Shown here: one piece after another, positions 34,388-44,363 of the stretch
Layout of the letters: the number at the start of each line of letters is the position of its first letter
Position numbering within the stretch: the stretch's first letter is position 1
From: Tricholoma matsutake
Taxonomy: Eukaryota; Basidiomycota; Agaricomycetes; Agaricales; Tricholomataceae
DNA length: 64,000 nucleotides
Direction of reading: 5' to 3'
Assembly (NCBI GenBank): GCA_026075535.2
Contig: AP026546.1
Coordinates: 4,402,001 to 4,466,000 of the forward strand
The notes under the pieces: model-generated
Databases searched by the model: none
Told to the model about the DNA's origin: nothing
The model's input: the letters and a program-made list of their open reading frames with translations, nothing else
Program-made: the position numbers and the translations under genes

Positions 34388-34753
34388 TATAAGGGCAACC
34401 TAAGCCTCTAGCAAAGGGAAATCCGAAGAGAAAACTCTAAGGATCCCCTTGCTGATGCCCAGTATATGTGAAGACGACAAAAATCAAATATAACCTAAAA
34501 ATAGAAAAAGGCGGAGATAGGCGGATCAAGGCCGCCGAATGACATCATACCAAGGGGTATGTGTCGGAAGGGGTACTCCGCCTCTAAATATAAAAGTGTC
34601 AACATATACAAACATGATAGCAAGGGAAAATTAGTAATAAAATCCGGAAAAATCATAGAAAATGAAGAATAGAAGGAAATGAGGTGGGGAAAAATATGGG
34701 ACAAACATAAAAAATAGGAAAAACACACAGGGCACCCCCTTAGTCCCCTTACA
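34388..34753 (-). repeat. 3' LTR of element E
   Basis: This short-form LTR is 366 bp. The polypurine tract (minus strand AGAGAGGGGGTGA) adjoins it at 34,754-34,766. Confidence 0.95.
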
Positions 34754-34764
34754 TCACCCCCTCT

Positions 34765-37700
34765 CTAAGATGCATCGCCCCGATGCATTCGAAATCGTAT
34801 ACGACCAAAGTCCGTGACTTGAATGCGACGCGGTGCAGCAGTGTGCCATCGGTGGAATTCCTTGATTAACCGAGGGGCATTTATGTCAGACTCTTCGACC
34901 CATGAGTTCTCCTCATACCCATAACCCTTCCAATGTACCAAATACTGGAGTTTTCCTCGACGCAAATGGCTGTCCAAGATTGACTCGACTTCATATTGGG
35001 GTTCTCCCTCGATCACTGTAGGTGGTGGTGGTGGGTGTGAATGGCGTCCTGGGAACGGATCTGGGGGAGCTGGAAGCAATTTGACGACATGGAAGATGGG
35101 ATGGAGTCTGGACATGGAGGCTGGGAGGCGTAGACGATAGGCATGTGTTCCAACGCACTTGACAATGGGGAAAGGTCCCAAGAAGCGATGAGCGAGTTTC
35201 TTGGATGGACGTGTAGTGGAGATGTCACTGGAGTCAAGATAAACTCGATCACCAACCTTGTACTGAGGGGTTGGGGAGTGGCGCTGGTTGTAAAATCACG
35301 CCATGTCGTCCTTCGCCTTTGCTAAGGCTGCCCTTGCCTCCTCCAAGCTATCCCTCATGCGTTCTGTGAACTCATTCACTGTCTCGATGTGTGAGGGAGT
35401 TTGGCGAGGTTCAAATCCCATGCGTGGATGTCATCCAGTGTCTAAGAGGAAAGGGGTCTGTTGAGTGGAAGCATGGACATGGTTGTTGTATCCGAACTCG
35501 GCCAAAGGAAGGAGATCATCCCAATCGTCCTGGCGTTCATTGACAAAGAGGCGGATGTACTGCTCCAGTTCCTGGTTGACTCACTCTGTCTGGCCATCAG
35601 TTTGTGGGTGATAAGCAGTTGAAGCGAGGAGTTTGATCCCCAGGAGTCGGTACAGCTCACAAGTGAACTCTGCCATGAACTGAGGGCCACGATCCGAGAG
35701 GAAGGCACCAGGAAGTCCATGTAACTTCCACACGTGGTGGAGGTAGAGTCGAGCGGCACCTAGGGCACTGACAGTGGTGTGAGTGGGAATGAAGTGAGCG
35801 CGTTTTCCCACTGAGTCAACTGTGCACATCACCGCATCAAACCCGTTTGACTCTGGCAATTCCACCACAAAGTCAACGCTGACGACATCCCAACGACTCT
35901 CTGGAACAGGAAGAGGGTGTAGCTCACCAATAGGCTTGCAACGAGGGACCTTGGTGCATAAGCAAAGGTCACAAGTGCGACAATACTGACCAATGAGCCA
36001 TGACATTTGTGGCCACCAATAGTTCTGTGAGGTGAGCTCCAAGGTCTTCCAGTGTCCAGGGTGGCCAGCAATCTGTGAGTCATAGTGTTGGGATATGATG
36101 CGCTGGCGAAGGTCTGGGTCATTGGGAACATAGATGTGATCCCTGAAATACAACAAGTCCTCCTTTTCAGCCCACTCTGCCGCACGTAAGGAAAGGGTCG
36201 ATCCCTTCCTCAGTTCTTTAACAGCTCGGGCGACAACATCCTCATGTAAACTGCTACGGTTTGCGCGACGAATGTCACGTAGAATGTCCCGCTCCTCGCC
36301 CTGGGGTACGATGCCTTCCAGTGCCCGAATGGTGAACAGGTCTGGCTGCAACAGCACAATGTTTTGGTTGTCACCGCTGCCATCCCCATGGTCTGCACGT
36401 CGGGATAGGGCATTGGTCTTCCCCATGCTGCGACCCGGATGGTGGTGCAAGGAGAAGTCAAATCTAGATAGATACAGGGACCAACGAGCTTGACGACGGT
36501 TCAATTTCTTGGCCGTCATGAAGTACTCGAGGTTCTTGTGATCCGTCCAAATTTCCACCTTGTGTTGGGCACCCTCGAGGAAGTGTCGCCACTCCTCAAG
36601 CGCACGCATTATCGCCAACATCTCCTTGTCATGGATCTCGTAGTTTCTCTCTACAGCACTAAGGCTTTTGGAGTAGAACGCAACAGGATGCCACTTCTGG
36701 TCCTCCGGAGACTGCTGAGACAACACAGCGCCCGTCGCAAAGTCAGAACTGTCGGCTTCTACACGAAAAGGACACGAATCGTCAGCAAAGGTAAGGATCG
36801 GAGCAGAAGTGACCATCTCCTTAAGCTTTTCGAACGCCTCCTGTTGTGCATTATCCCACCTCCATGCCTCCTTTCCCATCAAGTCGAACAGCGGTCGTGC
36901 ATGATGTGAGAAATCCTTGATAAAACACCGATAAAAATTGATGAAGCCCAGGAAAGACTGCACCTCCTTCTTGTTCGTGGGCGTAGGCCAAGCTGTGACC
37001 CCATTTACCTTGATAGGATCCATCTCCACTTGACCCTCCGAGATAATCAGGCTGAGGTACTCGATCTTGGTCCTTTCGAACTCGCATTTGTCCTGACGAA
37101 GGTAGAGTTTGTACCGTCGAAGTCGCTCTAGGACGAGGCGCGTGATGCGACGGTGCTCTTCAACCATGCGAGTGAAGATGAGGATGTCGTCGAGATAGAT
37201 GCAGACAACGCCTTCGAGGATGAGGTCATGGAAGATGTCGTTCATCATGGTCTGAAAGGTGGCAGGGCTATTAGTAAGGCCAAAGAACATGACAAGCGGT
37301 TCAAAAAGACCACGGTTGGTACGAAAGGCTGCCTTCCACTCATCTCCCTCCTTTATCCTCACATTATTATAGCCCCAATGGACATTGAGCTTGGTGAAGT
37401 ATCGGGCTCCATGGAGCTGGTTTACGAGTTCGGAGATGAGGGGTAGTGGGTAGCGATTTTTGACCATGATGTTGTTGAGTCTTCTGTAGTCTTGAACCGG
37501 TCGAAGTGAGCCATCCTTCTTCTTGACAAAGAAAAAGGGAGAGGCCATGGGTGACTTCGATGGTCGAATACGTCCAGAGGCCAGGTGCTCGTCGATGAAC
37601 TGGTCAAGCTGCCGTTGTTCCTCCGGAGAGAGAGGATAGACCTTGCAGGATGAAGGGGTTGCGCCGGGGGTGAGTTCGATCACGTGATCCCATGGCTTAC

Positions 37701-38667
37701 GCGCAGGAAGAGAGTCGAATGACTCCTTGGAGAACACGTCTTCAAACTCATGGAGATGAGGGAGTAAGGAGTTAGTAGAGGATTTAGCAGCGTTGTTTTT
37801 GTGGAAGGCCTCGGCGAGGCGTTGGGATATGTTCGATGTGGCACACACCTCATGCGATGAGCGAATCGCAGTGTAGAAGATCCGATCACCCTCCTCCACT
37901 TCCTCTGGGTCCTCATCATCATCATCCGAGTCCGGCATTAGATCAGGAACCCCTTCCAATTCCACTTCAGGTATAGGCAGGGGTCCAGCACGACACTTCT
38001 GAGTTCGTCGTATTGCCGCCTTCTGTCCCCGACGTTCTTGCCTGGCTTCTGTGAAACACGTCCGACAGCGGGATGGACATCGGCTCATGGTAACCTCCCC
38101 GGTGCGCCAGTCGACCTCTGGGTTATGGTCTCGAAGCCATGGATATCCCAAAATCACCTTTTGCTTTCCTAATTGAGTGACAGCAAAAAGGGCACGCTCA
38201 CTATGATCTTTGTAATGGAGAACCAGGTCTGCAACCTCTCGGATGGCACCAGCTTCATTTGGGGATCCATCCACGTTATATACAGGTATCGGACGTGAGA
38301 GTGAGCGAGTATTTAGACGATGTTGTTGTACCAGATGGGAATCGATGAAGAGACCAGTCGCACCAGAGTCCAGGAGCGCAGAAACACCAAGTATCTGTCC
38401 AGTGTCGGTCGTCTGCAGTTCGATGGCTAGGTTTAAGGAATGTGCAGAGGGAGTGGATGCCACAATATACTTGCGTGGTAGTTTACGCTCCCATGATTTA
38501 ATTTTGGGACGTGGAGTAGAAGGAGAGATGGGGAGAGCAGGTACGTCTTTAGCCAACTTCGAAGGGTCAGAGAGGGGAGCAGTCACAGAAATGGATTCAT
38601 TCTCCAGGGATTCAACTGACAAGACTTCAAAGCGGTTATGGACAGGCAGTGAGGGTGTATGATTCAC
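34765..38667 (-). pseudogene. element E pol (protease-RT-RNase H-integrase-chromodomain)
   Basis: The pol frame overlaps the gag stop and is open for 1,028 codons (38667-35581). It contains protease SALLDSGATGLFID, RT with YLDDILIF, RNase H ([27 protein letters not shown]) and integrase with its zinc region, VDFVVELPES and SDRGPQF. A TGA at 35,580-35,578 follows the DDE glutamate region (QTDGQTE). Two more TGAs (about 35,431 and 35,294) precede the C-terminal part and chromodomain (YLVHWKGYGYEENSW), which ends at 34765. RT motif A reads KLNVHWGYNN, with Asn (codon 37386-37384) for the catalytic Asp kept in A. The stops and the D-to-N change mostly fit CpG transition. The copy should be catalytically dead although it looks young. 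Confidence 0.92.
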
Positions 38668-39782
38668 TCGCTGTGAATAGGAAAATCCTGCTCCTCTACA
38701 ACTTCCAGCTTAACCTCCTCTGCAACTTGATCCTTCACTTCCTCAACATCTACAAGTGCCAACAGATCTTGCAGGAGTTCGTCTCGTCCCTCGGCGGTGA
38801 GCATGCGGATATCCTGACGATGGGGACACACTCCAGCCCTGTGTCCAGGTTCCCCACAATGGTAGCAGAGATCCAACTTACGTGCACGGCTGCGGGCTGC
38901 ATCAACATCCATTGGTACTGGGATATTGACGGCTGGTGTGGGAGTTTGACGAGCAGGAATGGGGTTAGGGCGGGGGAGGCTTCGATTGAAGGTGTAGGGT
39001 GTATGAGTGGTAGTTGGAGCACGGAATGCAGCATTAAACGCCGCATTTGTGAGTCGGTTCTCGTCACAGAGTGAAGCAGCTTCATACCAAGCAAGGATAT
39101 CATCGTCCGCTGGGCACCCTTCCAACATCTGTGCAATCTGGTCCTGAATTTCTCGGTTGAGCCCCCGTCGGAACTTCACCACCACTGGTAACCCACTCCC
39201 ATACCCTGCCATGTCCACCAAATCCTTGAACTCATCGATATAGTCGTCCACGGATCGACGTCCCTGGTGGTAAGTGGATGACTCAAGTCGTGTCACTGCT
39301 CGGTGGCGTTCATTGAGGGGGCAGAAGTGGCGTACGAACTCAGCTCGAAAGTCACCCCAAGTGGAGAAAGGTAGAGAACCGAGTTCTTTAGTTTGACGTA
39401 GGATATGGTCCACATAGAGATAGGCACGTTCAGATTTCATGTATGTGAAGGCCCAATAAATTTTTGCAGCCTCATCGACGAATTGATGCGACTGGAGACT
39501 AATGTATAACTCACAGGAATTAAGGAATGCACGTCCCTGAGCACGTGCACCATTAAATTCGGCGGGGGGGGACGGTTTGATCTGGGCACATTCCTTAGTG
39601 GACGTGTTTGGCAAAACATCGTTGTTGGGTGCGCTTGGAGTCGTGAAGGGGGAACTATTAGTCGTAGGGTTAGCCTGGAGGGTCCTAACGAAGTTTTCAA
39701 TCGTAGATTTAAGCGAGTCGATTTGCGCGCGCATTCCGGAAACGTCGCTTTCAAGCGCGTCGAAGCGTTCTGATGTGTCCAT
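38664..39782 (-). CDS. element E gag, intact
   Basis: A 372-aa frame starts at ATG 39782. An N-terminal heptad-like region (about residues 1-40) precedes a low-complexity Thr/Ser/Pro stretch and a Retrotrans_gag core (about 80-240, with AKIYWAFTYMKSERAYLYVD, FVRHFCPLNERH and DDYIDEFKDLVDMAG). A CCHC knuckle follows (CYHCGEPGHRAGVC, about 315-330), and the protein ends with an acidic tail. It would form the particle that packages element RNA. The GGATTTT heptamer lies 16 nt before its stop. An upstream non-ATG extension of the same frame exists to about 39,917. It is the only undamaged gypsy gene in the window and could act in trans for other copies. Confidence 0.88.
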   Translation of the reverse strand: MDTSERFDALESDVSGMRAQIDSLKSTIENFVRTLQANPTTNSSPFTTPSAPNNDVLPNTSTKECAQIKPSPPAEFNGARAQGRAFLNSCELYISLQSHQFVDEAAKIYWAFTYMKSERAYLYVDHILRQTKELGSLPFSTWGDFRAEFVRHFCPLNERHRAVTRLESSTYHQGRRSVDDYIDEFKDLVDMAGYGSGLPVVVKFRRGLNREIQDQIAQMLEGCPADDDILAWYEAASLCDENRLTNAAFNAAFRAPTTTHTPYTFNRSLPRPNPIPARQTPTPAVNIPVPMDVDAARSRARKLDLCYHCGEPGHRAGVCPHRQDIRMLTAEGRDELLQDLLALVDVEEVKDQVAEEVKLEVVEEQDFPIHSE

Positions 39783-39948
39783 GTCGCTAGGGAGCGCGTT
39801 TGGCGAAAATGGCGGCGCAATAAAGGCGAGAGTATCTGGAACGGTGTGTAGGGACTCTGTGGAGCTTTGGGAAGCGTCGTCCAGTCCGTACCTGCCTATT
39901 TTGGGCAGCGCGTTCGCGATTTTCGGGCCTTAGGGGAGAGTTTTCTAC

Positions 39949-40314
39949 TATCAGGGCAACCTAAGCCTCTAGCAAAGGGAAATCCGAAGAGAAAACTCTA
40001 AGGATCCCCTTGCTGATGCCCAGTATATGTGAAGACGACAAAAATCAAATATAACCTAAAAATAGAAAAAGGCGGAGATAGGCGGATCAAGGCCGCCGAA
40101 TGACATCATACCAAGGGGTATGTGTCGGAAGGGGTACTCCGCCTCTAAATATAAAAGTGTCAACATATACAAACATGATAGCAAGGGAAAATTAGTAATA
40201 AAATCCGGAAAAATCATAGAAAATGAAGAATAGAAGGAAATGAGGTGGGGAAAAATATGGGACAAACATAAAAAATAGGAAAAACACACAGGGCACCCCC
40301 TTAGTCCCCTTACA
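39949..40314 (-). repeat. 5' LTR of element E
   Basis: This 366-bp LTR ends TGATA (minus strand) instead of TTATA, the only LTR-LTR difference seen. The self-complementary primer site AGAAAACTCT lies just inside (39946-39937). Confidence 0.95.
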
Positions 40315-40758
40315 GCAATGCATCAAAGTCAAGCTTGGTTCATCAACAATACTCATCATCTGAGTCAGAACTGGAGACTGATTGACTTCAGTTATTCTTT
40401 CCAGCAGGGTTGGCTGGTTCATCCTCGTCATGTTCTCTGTTGTCATCCGCTGGCTTGAGTCTGTCAGTTCCTCATCTCTGTGCTCCTTCCTGAGATCAGT
40501 CAAAGTTGTTGACCATTGCAATGTAGCTGCTGTAAGTCTCGATCTCTTCGAGCAACTCTGGAAGTTGGAGTTGGATTCCAAGGCATGATGTCCCTTTGGA
40601 ACACTCTCCAGGCCAATATCTGTCAACAATGGCCATACATGCATCAATAATGTCTTTGTCGAGGGTTTGCAGGTTTTCTTCTGGTAGAGTTGGTTCTGTC
40701 TGTGTTTCTCCATTGGACCAACAATAACGGAGGGTGTCATTGAGTCATTTTGAGACAT
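40315..40758 (-). pseudogene. retroelement gag-like ORF, upstream half (split by element E)
   Basis: The minus-strand open frame starting at ATG 40758 (MSQNDSMTPSVIVGPMEK) continues to the GCAAT target of element E. Removing E and one target copy joins it to 34,387 downward, where the same protein family continues in another frame (DALPWNQ). It lacks known enzymatic motifs. It is read as the N-terminal region of the capsid-like ORF described at 33,521-34,387. Confidence 0.4.
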
Positions 40759-42178
40759 TCACAAATATGGGGGTTTGTAACAATAGGAGGTGATGATTGA
40801 ACCAATGTTTATTATAGGGTAAACACGAATACAGCTTGAACTCAACAACAACTGGACACAAGAGTCAGTGAGAAGAGGAAAGAACACACCTCAGCACTCA
40901 CCTGGGCATGAGAGTAGTGGAAAGAGGAAGGCAAGTCTCTTGTGCCCAAGTGAACTAGATAAGCCAATCAGTCTCAGACACACACTACTCATACATCAAA
41001 AAGGAAGGAAATGACATAGTTCAACTGGGTATGGTGGAGACAAAGCAAAGTGCAAAGGTCATGGCTTGAGAAGGGGGTGTAGACCCTGGGCAGGCAGACT
41101 GTACTCATGTTGAGGCGAAGCAGAGGGGACCCAGATATTAGACTCAAGTAGATGAGTCTAAATTCAATCAAAAGCCTACTTTTGGGTATATACTCAAACC
41201 AGCATCACATTGCCAATCACACAGTTGGATATACTCATGTTTTACTACATGAAAGTTTAGATAAGAAGCATATATATACTCTCGAGAAAGCTGAAGACCA
41301 GTAGTCATCAGGAACCACAATTCTGAGACACATTTGTTCAAACACCTACCCAATGATAGTGGTTGGATTTTTTTGCCAAGTGCAATCCATTTGCTCTTGA
41401 TGAATGGGGGAACAACAACAACAACAACAACAACAACAACCGCCCACTGCTTGTGCAGGATTGGGCCTGGTTGCTTGCTGGTTGCTGGTTCTGGCTGCTA
41501 CAAGGACAGGACTTTCACTGCCATTGACAGGCTCAATTTCTGATACCACTTTATGCAAGATTTCAAACCCACACACACACCATGACACTAACACCCCATA
41601 TCCTGCTTGTGCAGCCCCCCACCATTCAAGCCATGCATTCCACCACCACCGCTCTGGCCTCTCAGCAGGTGGCATCTGTCCTCGTTCTTTGATGACAATG
41701 ATGCCCCATATCACCTGCCTCAACACCTCCTGAACTGAGCAGATTCAGCTGCGTGCACTTTCAGCTATGTAAAAAGGACCTCCAATCCACTCTCAACACC
41801 CTCCATTCCACTCACTCTGCTCTCACACTGTTGCTTGCCACAACCTCATCGGTATTGGTGCAGATGTCGAAGAGCCTCGCAAGGTTATCACACAACATCC
41901 AGACTGTTGCTCACGCATCCAGCCCATTCAGCACGACTATCACCTCAACTTTCATTCTACTTCTAACTACACACCCTGTCATTAGCGACAACATGTCTTT
42001 TTCCCTCAGAAGGCCTCGCGCTCCTTCGCCATTGCGCACATCGCCTGGCAGGCCCCCAAAACGTAGTCGGATCACATGATTGTTGGTTTTGGACTCTTTG
42101 CACAGTCGAGTACATACAGTATTCGTGGACATTCTTGGACTCCGTATCTAGGTCTATTGAGGCTTACTTTTTAGTATG
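40759..42178. other. no gene recognised; (AAC)n and tRNA-primer-like motif
   Basis: (AAC)10 lies at 41,411-41,440. On the minus strand TGGTATCAGA (41548-41539) resembles the initiator-tRNA 3'-end primer site of copia elements, but no LTR pair could be defined. A 108-codon plus frame at 41,753-42,079 ends in a basic RPPKRSR tail. Its homology is unknown, and it may be one exon of an unrecognised gene. Confidence 0.35.
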
Positions 42179-42183
42179 TCCTT

Positions 42184-42776
42184 TGTTGGGGTTGTAGCAC
42201 TTAGGTCGAGGGCAAGTATACGAGAGTTAGAAGGCAAGCGACGATGTCTTAGTTTTCCTATACCAATACGGTTATACAACATAGTATTATTAATAAACTA
42301 AACTGGCCGGGCTTGGGTCGCCCGCCAACACTCCCCTTCGAACCTAGCACGGTCGAGAAATGGGAAAAATAAAATTGATATCATCACTCCCCCTTCGAAC
42401 TCCCTTGGTTCGGTATTGGGAATGGTTATTTATATTCCTCCGGGTGCGTCAAAACCTTCGTGTGGGGAAAAACCCTATGGGAAAAATACCCTCACGTTTA
42501 GGAAAAAAGCTACCGGGTTATGGGTGAATTTACTCCCATCTCCTTCCTATTGTTAGGAAAGTTTCGTTGTCTTCATAGTTGCTCATAGTAGTATAAATAA
42601 GATAGTTTACAGTTTAGTTTGTTGCCTAGTTTATGGTCCAGGGCCCATAACCTGTTGGGGTTGTAGCACTTAGGTCGAGGGCAAGTATACGAGAGTTAGA
42701 AGGCAAGCGACGATGTCTTAGTTCTCCTATACCAATTAATAAACTAAACTGGCCGGGCTTAGGTCGCCCGCCAACA
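42184..42776 (-). mobile_element. TRIM-like non-autonomous LTR retrotransposon
   Basis: Terminal repeats of 147 bp (42184-42330) and 124 bp (42653-42776) share ends TGTTGGGG...GCCAACA. They differ mainly by one 23-bp indel plus a few bases. The target duplication is TCCTT (42179-42183 and 42777-42781). On the minus strand the primer site GGTTATGGGCCC (42652-42641) abuts the 5' LTR, and a polypurine tract GAAGGGGAG (about 42,339-42,331) abuts the 3' LTR. The 322-bp interior has no coding capacity. It must be mobilised in trans, plausibly by a copia element using the same primer. A second PPT-like GAAGGGGGAG lies internally near 42,390. Confidence 0.88.
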
Positions 42777-42781
42777 TCCTT

Positions 42782-43523
42782 AGCTACTTATGTAGCGTAG
42801 GTAGATATCAATATAGTAACAGCAGCCAAATCCACTAGTAATCAGGTCTAACGCCCGTCAGTAAGACGCATATCAGATCAACAAGTGTCAACATATCGGA
42901 CATCCGTTAACGTTCCTAATACCTATAGGCTTTCAAACGTTCGTGCATCATGGCTGCGCATAACATCAAGGCTGACCCTGAGTAGACATTTCCGCCGGCC
43001 GAACGACCGGCTTCAAGCTTTCAAGGTTATATTGTTATCCAAGGTATAGTCGATCCGTAACCATTAAGCGCCATAGTTTCATGTGCTTTCCGCGTCTCTG
43101 ATGCTAATAACGCAGAAACCGCAATACAGTTTCGACGACCTCGCCATAAGGGCTGTTACGGGTCTTTGCGCGCCGGGGCACGGCGATCGCTAAATTAAGG
43201 CAGTGCTCTGGCTCAACTTGATTCCGGATGGCAACCTATGGCAACCTGCTTGTGCTCAGACTTACTCTCTGTCTGGCTGGATGGACAATGGCCGCCGATG
43301 AGTCCTTGGAGAATCCCGAAGGGTCACTGGGTCTCCTCTGACGGCTCTCAAGCGATCCTCTTTATTCTGTCGAAATGTTCCCGTTTGGATCCAAGTTTCA
43401 AGATGGTCGGCTGGGTGCAGTTCATTGTATGATGCCTATAGCAAATAGCACTGGTTATTCAAGCCGGTCGTAACCTCTGGAGTTCAATTTCGGCATTGCG
43501 AAACACACCCGAAGTCCGTTAGA
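42782..43523. other. intergenic, no gene recognised
   Basis: This is unique-looking sequence without coding continuity. GCCGGCCGAACGACCGGC-like inverted bases occur near 43,000. It presumably includes the promoter of the histidine-rich gene. Confidence 0.4.
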
Positions 43524-43530
43524 TATAAAA
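43524..43530 (+). promoter_or_regulatory. TATA box of the histidine-rich gene
   Basis: TATAAAA lies 132 bp upstream of the start codon and is followed by a CT-rich leader with TCTTC/TCATC words. Confidence 0.5.
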
Positions 43531-43661
43531 GGGTCATGCTCTCATCCAGAGTCTTCAGCTGAGCTCGTTCTTCTTCGGCGCTGGTAGCCAAAGAATCACT
43601 GTCCTTCAATTCCATCGACATCAACAACACCATTATTTTCAATCTCCATATTTCTACGACG

Positions 43662-44358
43662 ATGACTTCCAAAGCCACCGCCCTCCTTCTTGCCGTGTTG
43701 GCTCTTAATGCCTCGACCACATTCGCGGTCCCCATGAAGTACGTTATACTGATATGCTACCTTGGTTTTCGGGAAGAATCTCATTCTGGATGGCAGCTTC
43801 GGTTCTAAAGGGCCAGCAGAAATTGAAGCTCGATCGGTTCCAGAGCACGCTAGAACCTTTACCGTGATTCCCACTGACGTGTCAGAACATCATGACCATC
43901 ATGACGATGAAGACTTCAACGAGCATCACGATGGACACGGTCATCACAATGACGCTGGAGACTTCGACGAGGATGAACATAGACACGACGAGGATGAACA
44001 TGGACACCACGGTGGTGAAGGCGAACATCACTACCACGGTGGTGAAGGCGAACATCACTACCACAGTGGTGAAGGCGAACATCACTACCACGGTGGTGAA
44101 GGCGAACATCACTACCACAGTGGTGAAGGCGAACATCACTACCACGGTGGTGAAGGCGAACATCACCACCGCCGCCACCACCACCGCCACCACCGCCACC
44201 ACCACCACCGCCACCACCACCATCCTCGTAAGGCCCTTCTTGATATCATTGCAGATTACCTGGAATTGCCATCGTGCGTGATCTTCCTATCACAATTTTA
44301 TCCATTTGTAACTCATGATGCACCTCTCCTAGACATGATGGAGTCGTCATTACGTTAA
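43662..44358 (+). CDS. secreted histidine-rich repeat protein
   Basis: ATG 43662 opens a signal peptide (basic start, LLLAVLALNASTTF core, likely cleavage after FA). An intron at 43739-43796 (GTACGT...GGCAG) is removed. The mature protein has an Asp/His region (HHDHHDDED), six 9-residue repeats of HGGEGEHHY type (DNA units of 27 bp, 44008-44169; the second position alternates Gly/Ser) and a His/Arg tract ending HHHHPRK. Read straight through it is 212 aa. A second intron (44274-44332) may instead place the end at 44363. The composition suggests metal (Zn, Cu, Ni) binding outside the cell or in the wall. There is no enzymatic domain and no recognised orthologue. Confidence 0.7.
44008..44169 (+). 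repeat. 27-bp coding minisatellite, six units
   Basis: The unit is CACGGTGGTGAAGGCGAACA plus TCACTAC, nearly identical across copies and in frame. It is prone to expansion and contraction, changing the number of metal-ligand repeats. Confidence 0.9.
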
Positions 44359-44363
44359 AATAA

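Larger units (their letters stand above)
34388..40314 (-). mobile_element. chromovirus element E (Ty3/gypsy), youngest copy
   Basis: The LTR pair is 34388-34753 and 39949-40314 (366 bp each), differing by one base near the terminus. The target duplication is GCAAT (34383-34387 and 40315-40319). Total length is 5,927 bp. Gag is intact, and pol has one long open frame with three late stops. The near-identical LTRs indicate the most recent insertion of this family in the window. It lies inside an older retroelement ORF. Confidence 0.96.

Noticed and set aside
35395..35430. tRNA-like GGTTCAAATCC box
   Set aside because: It lies inside element E pol, also occurs in the other copies, and has no flanking A-box or cloverleaf.
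36490..36909. Antisense plus-strand frames over element E pol (and equivalents in A and C)
   Set aside because: They recur in every copy only because they are complements of conserved RNase H and integrase sequence.
41346..41726. Minus frame with a run of Cys
   Set aside because: The Cys run is the reverse complement of an (AAC)n microsatellite. No protein family fits.
43882..44281. Val/Phe- and Thr/Ile-rich frames over the His-rich gene
   Set aside because: They are shadows of the 27-bp coding repeat in other frames. Only one frame has the signal peptide and spliced start.
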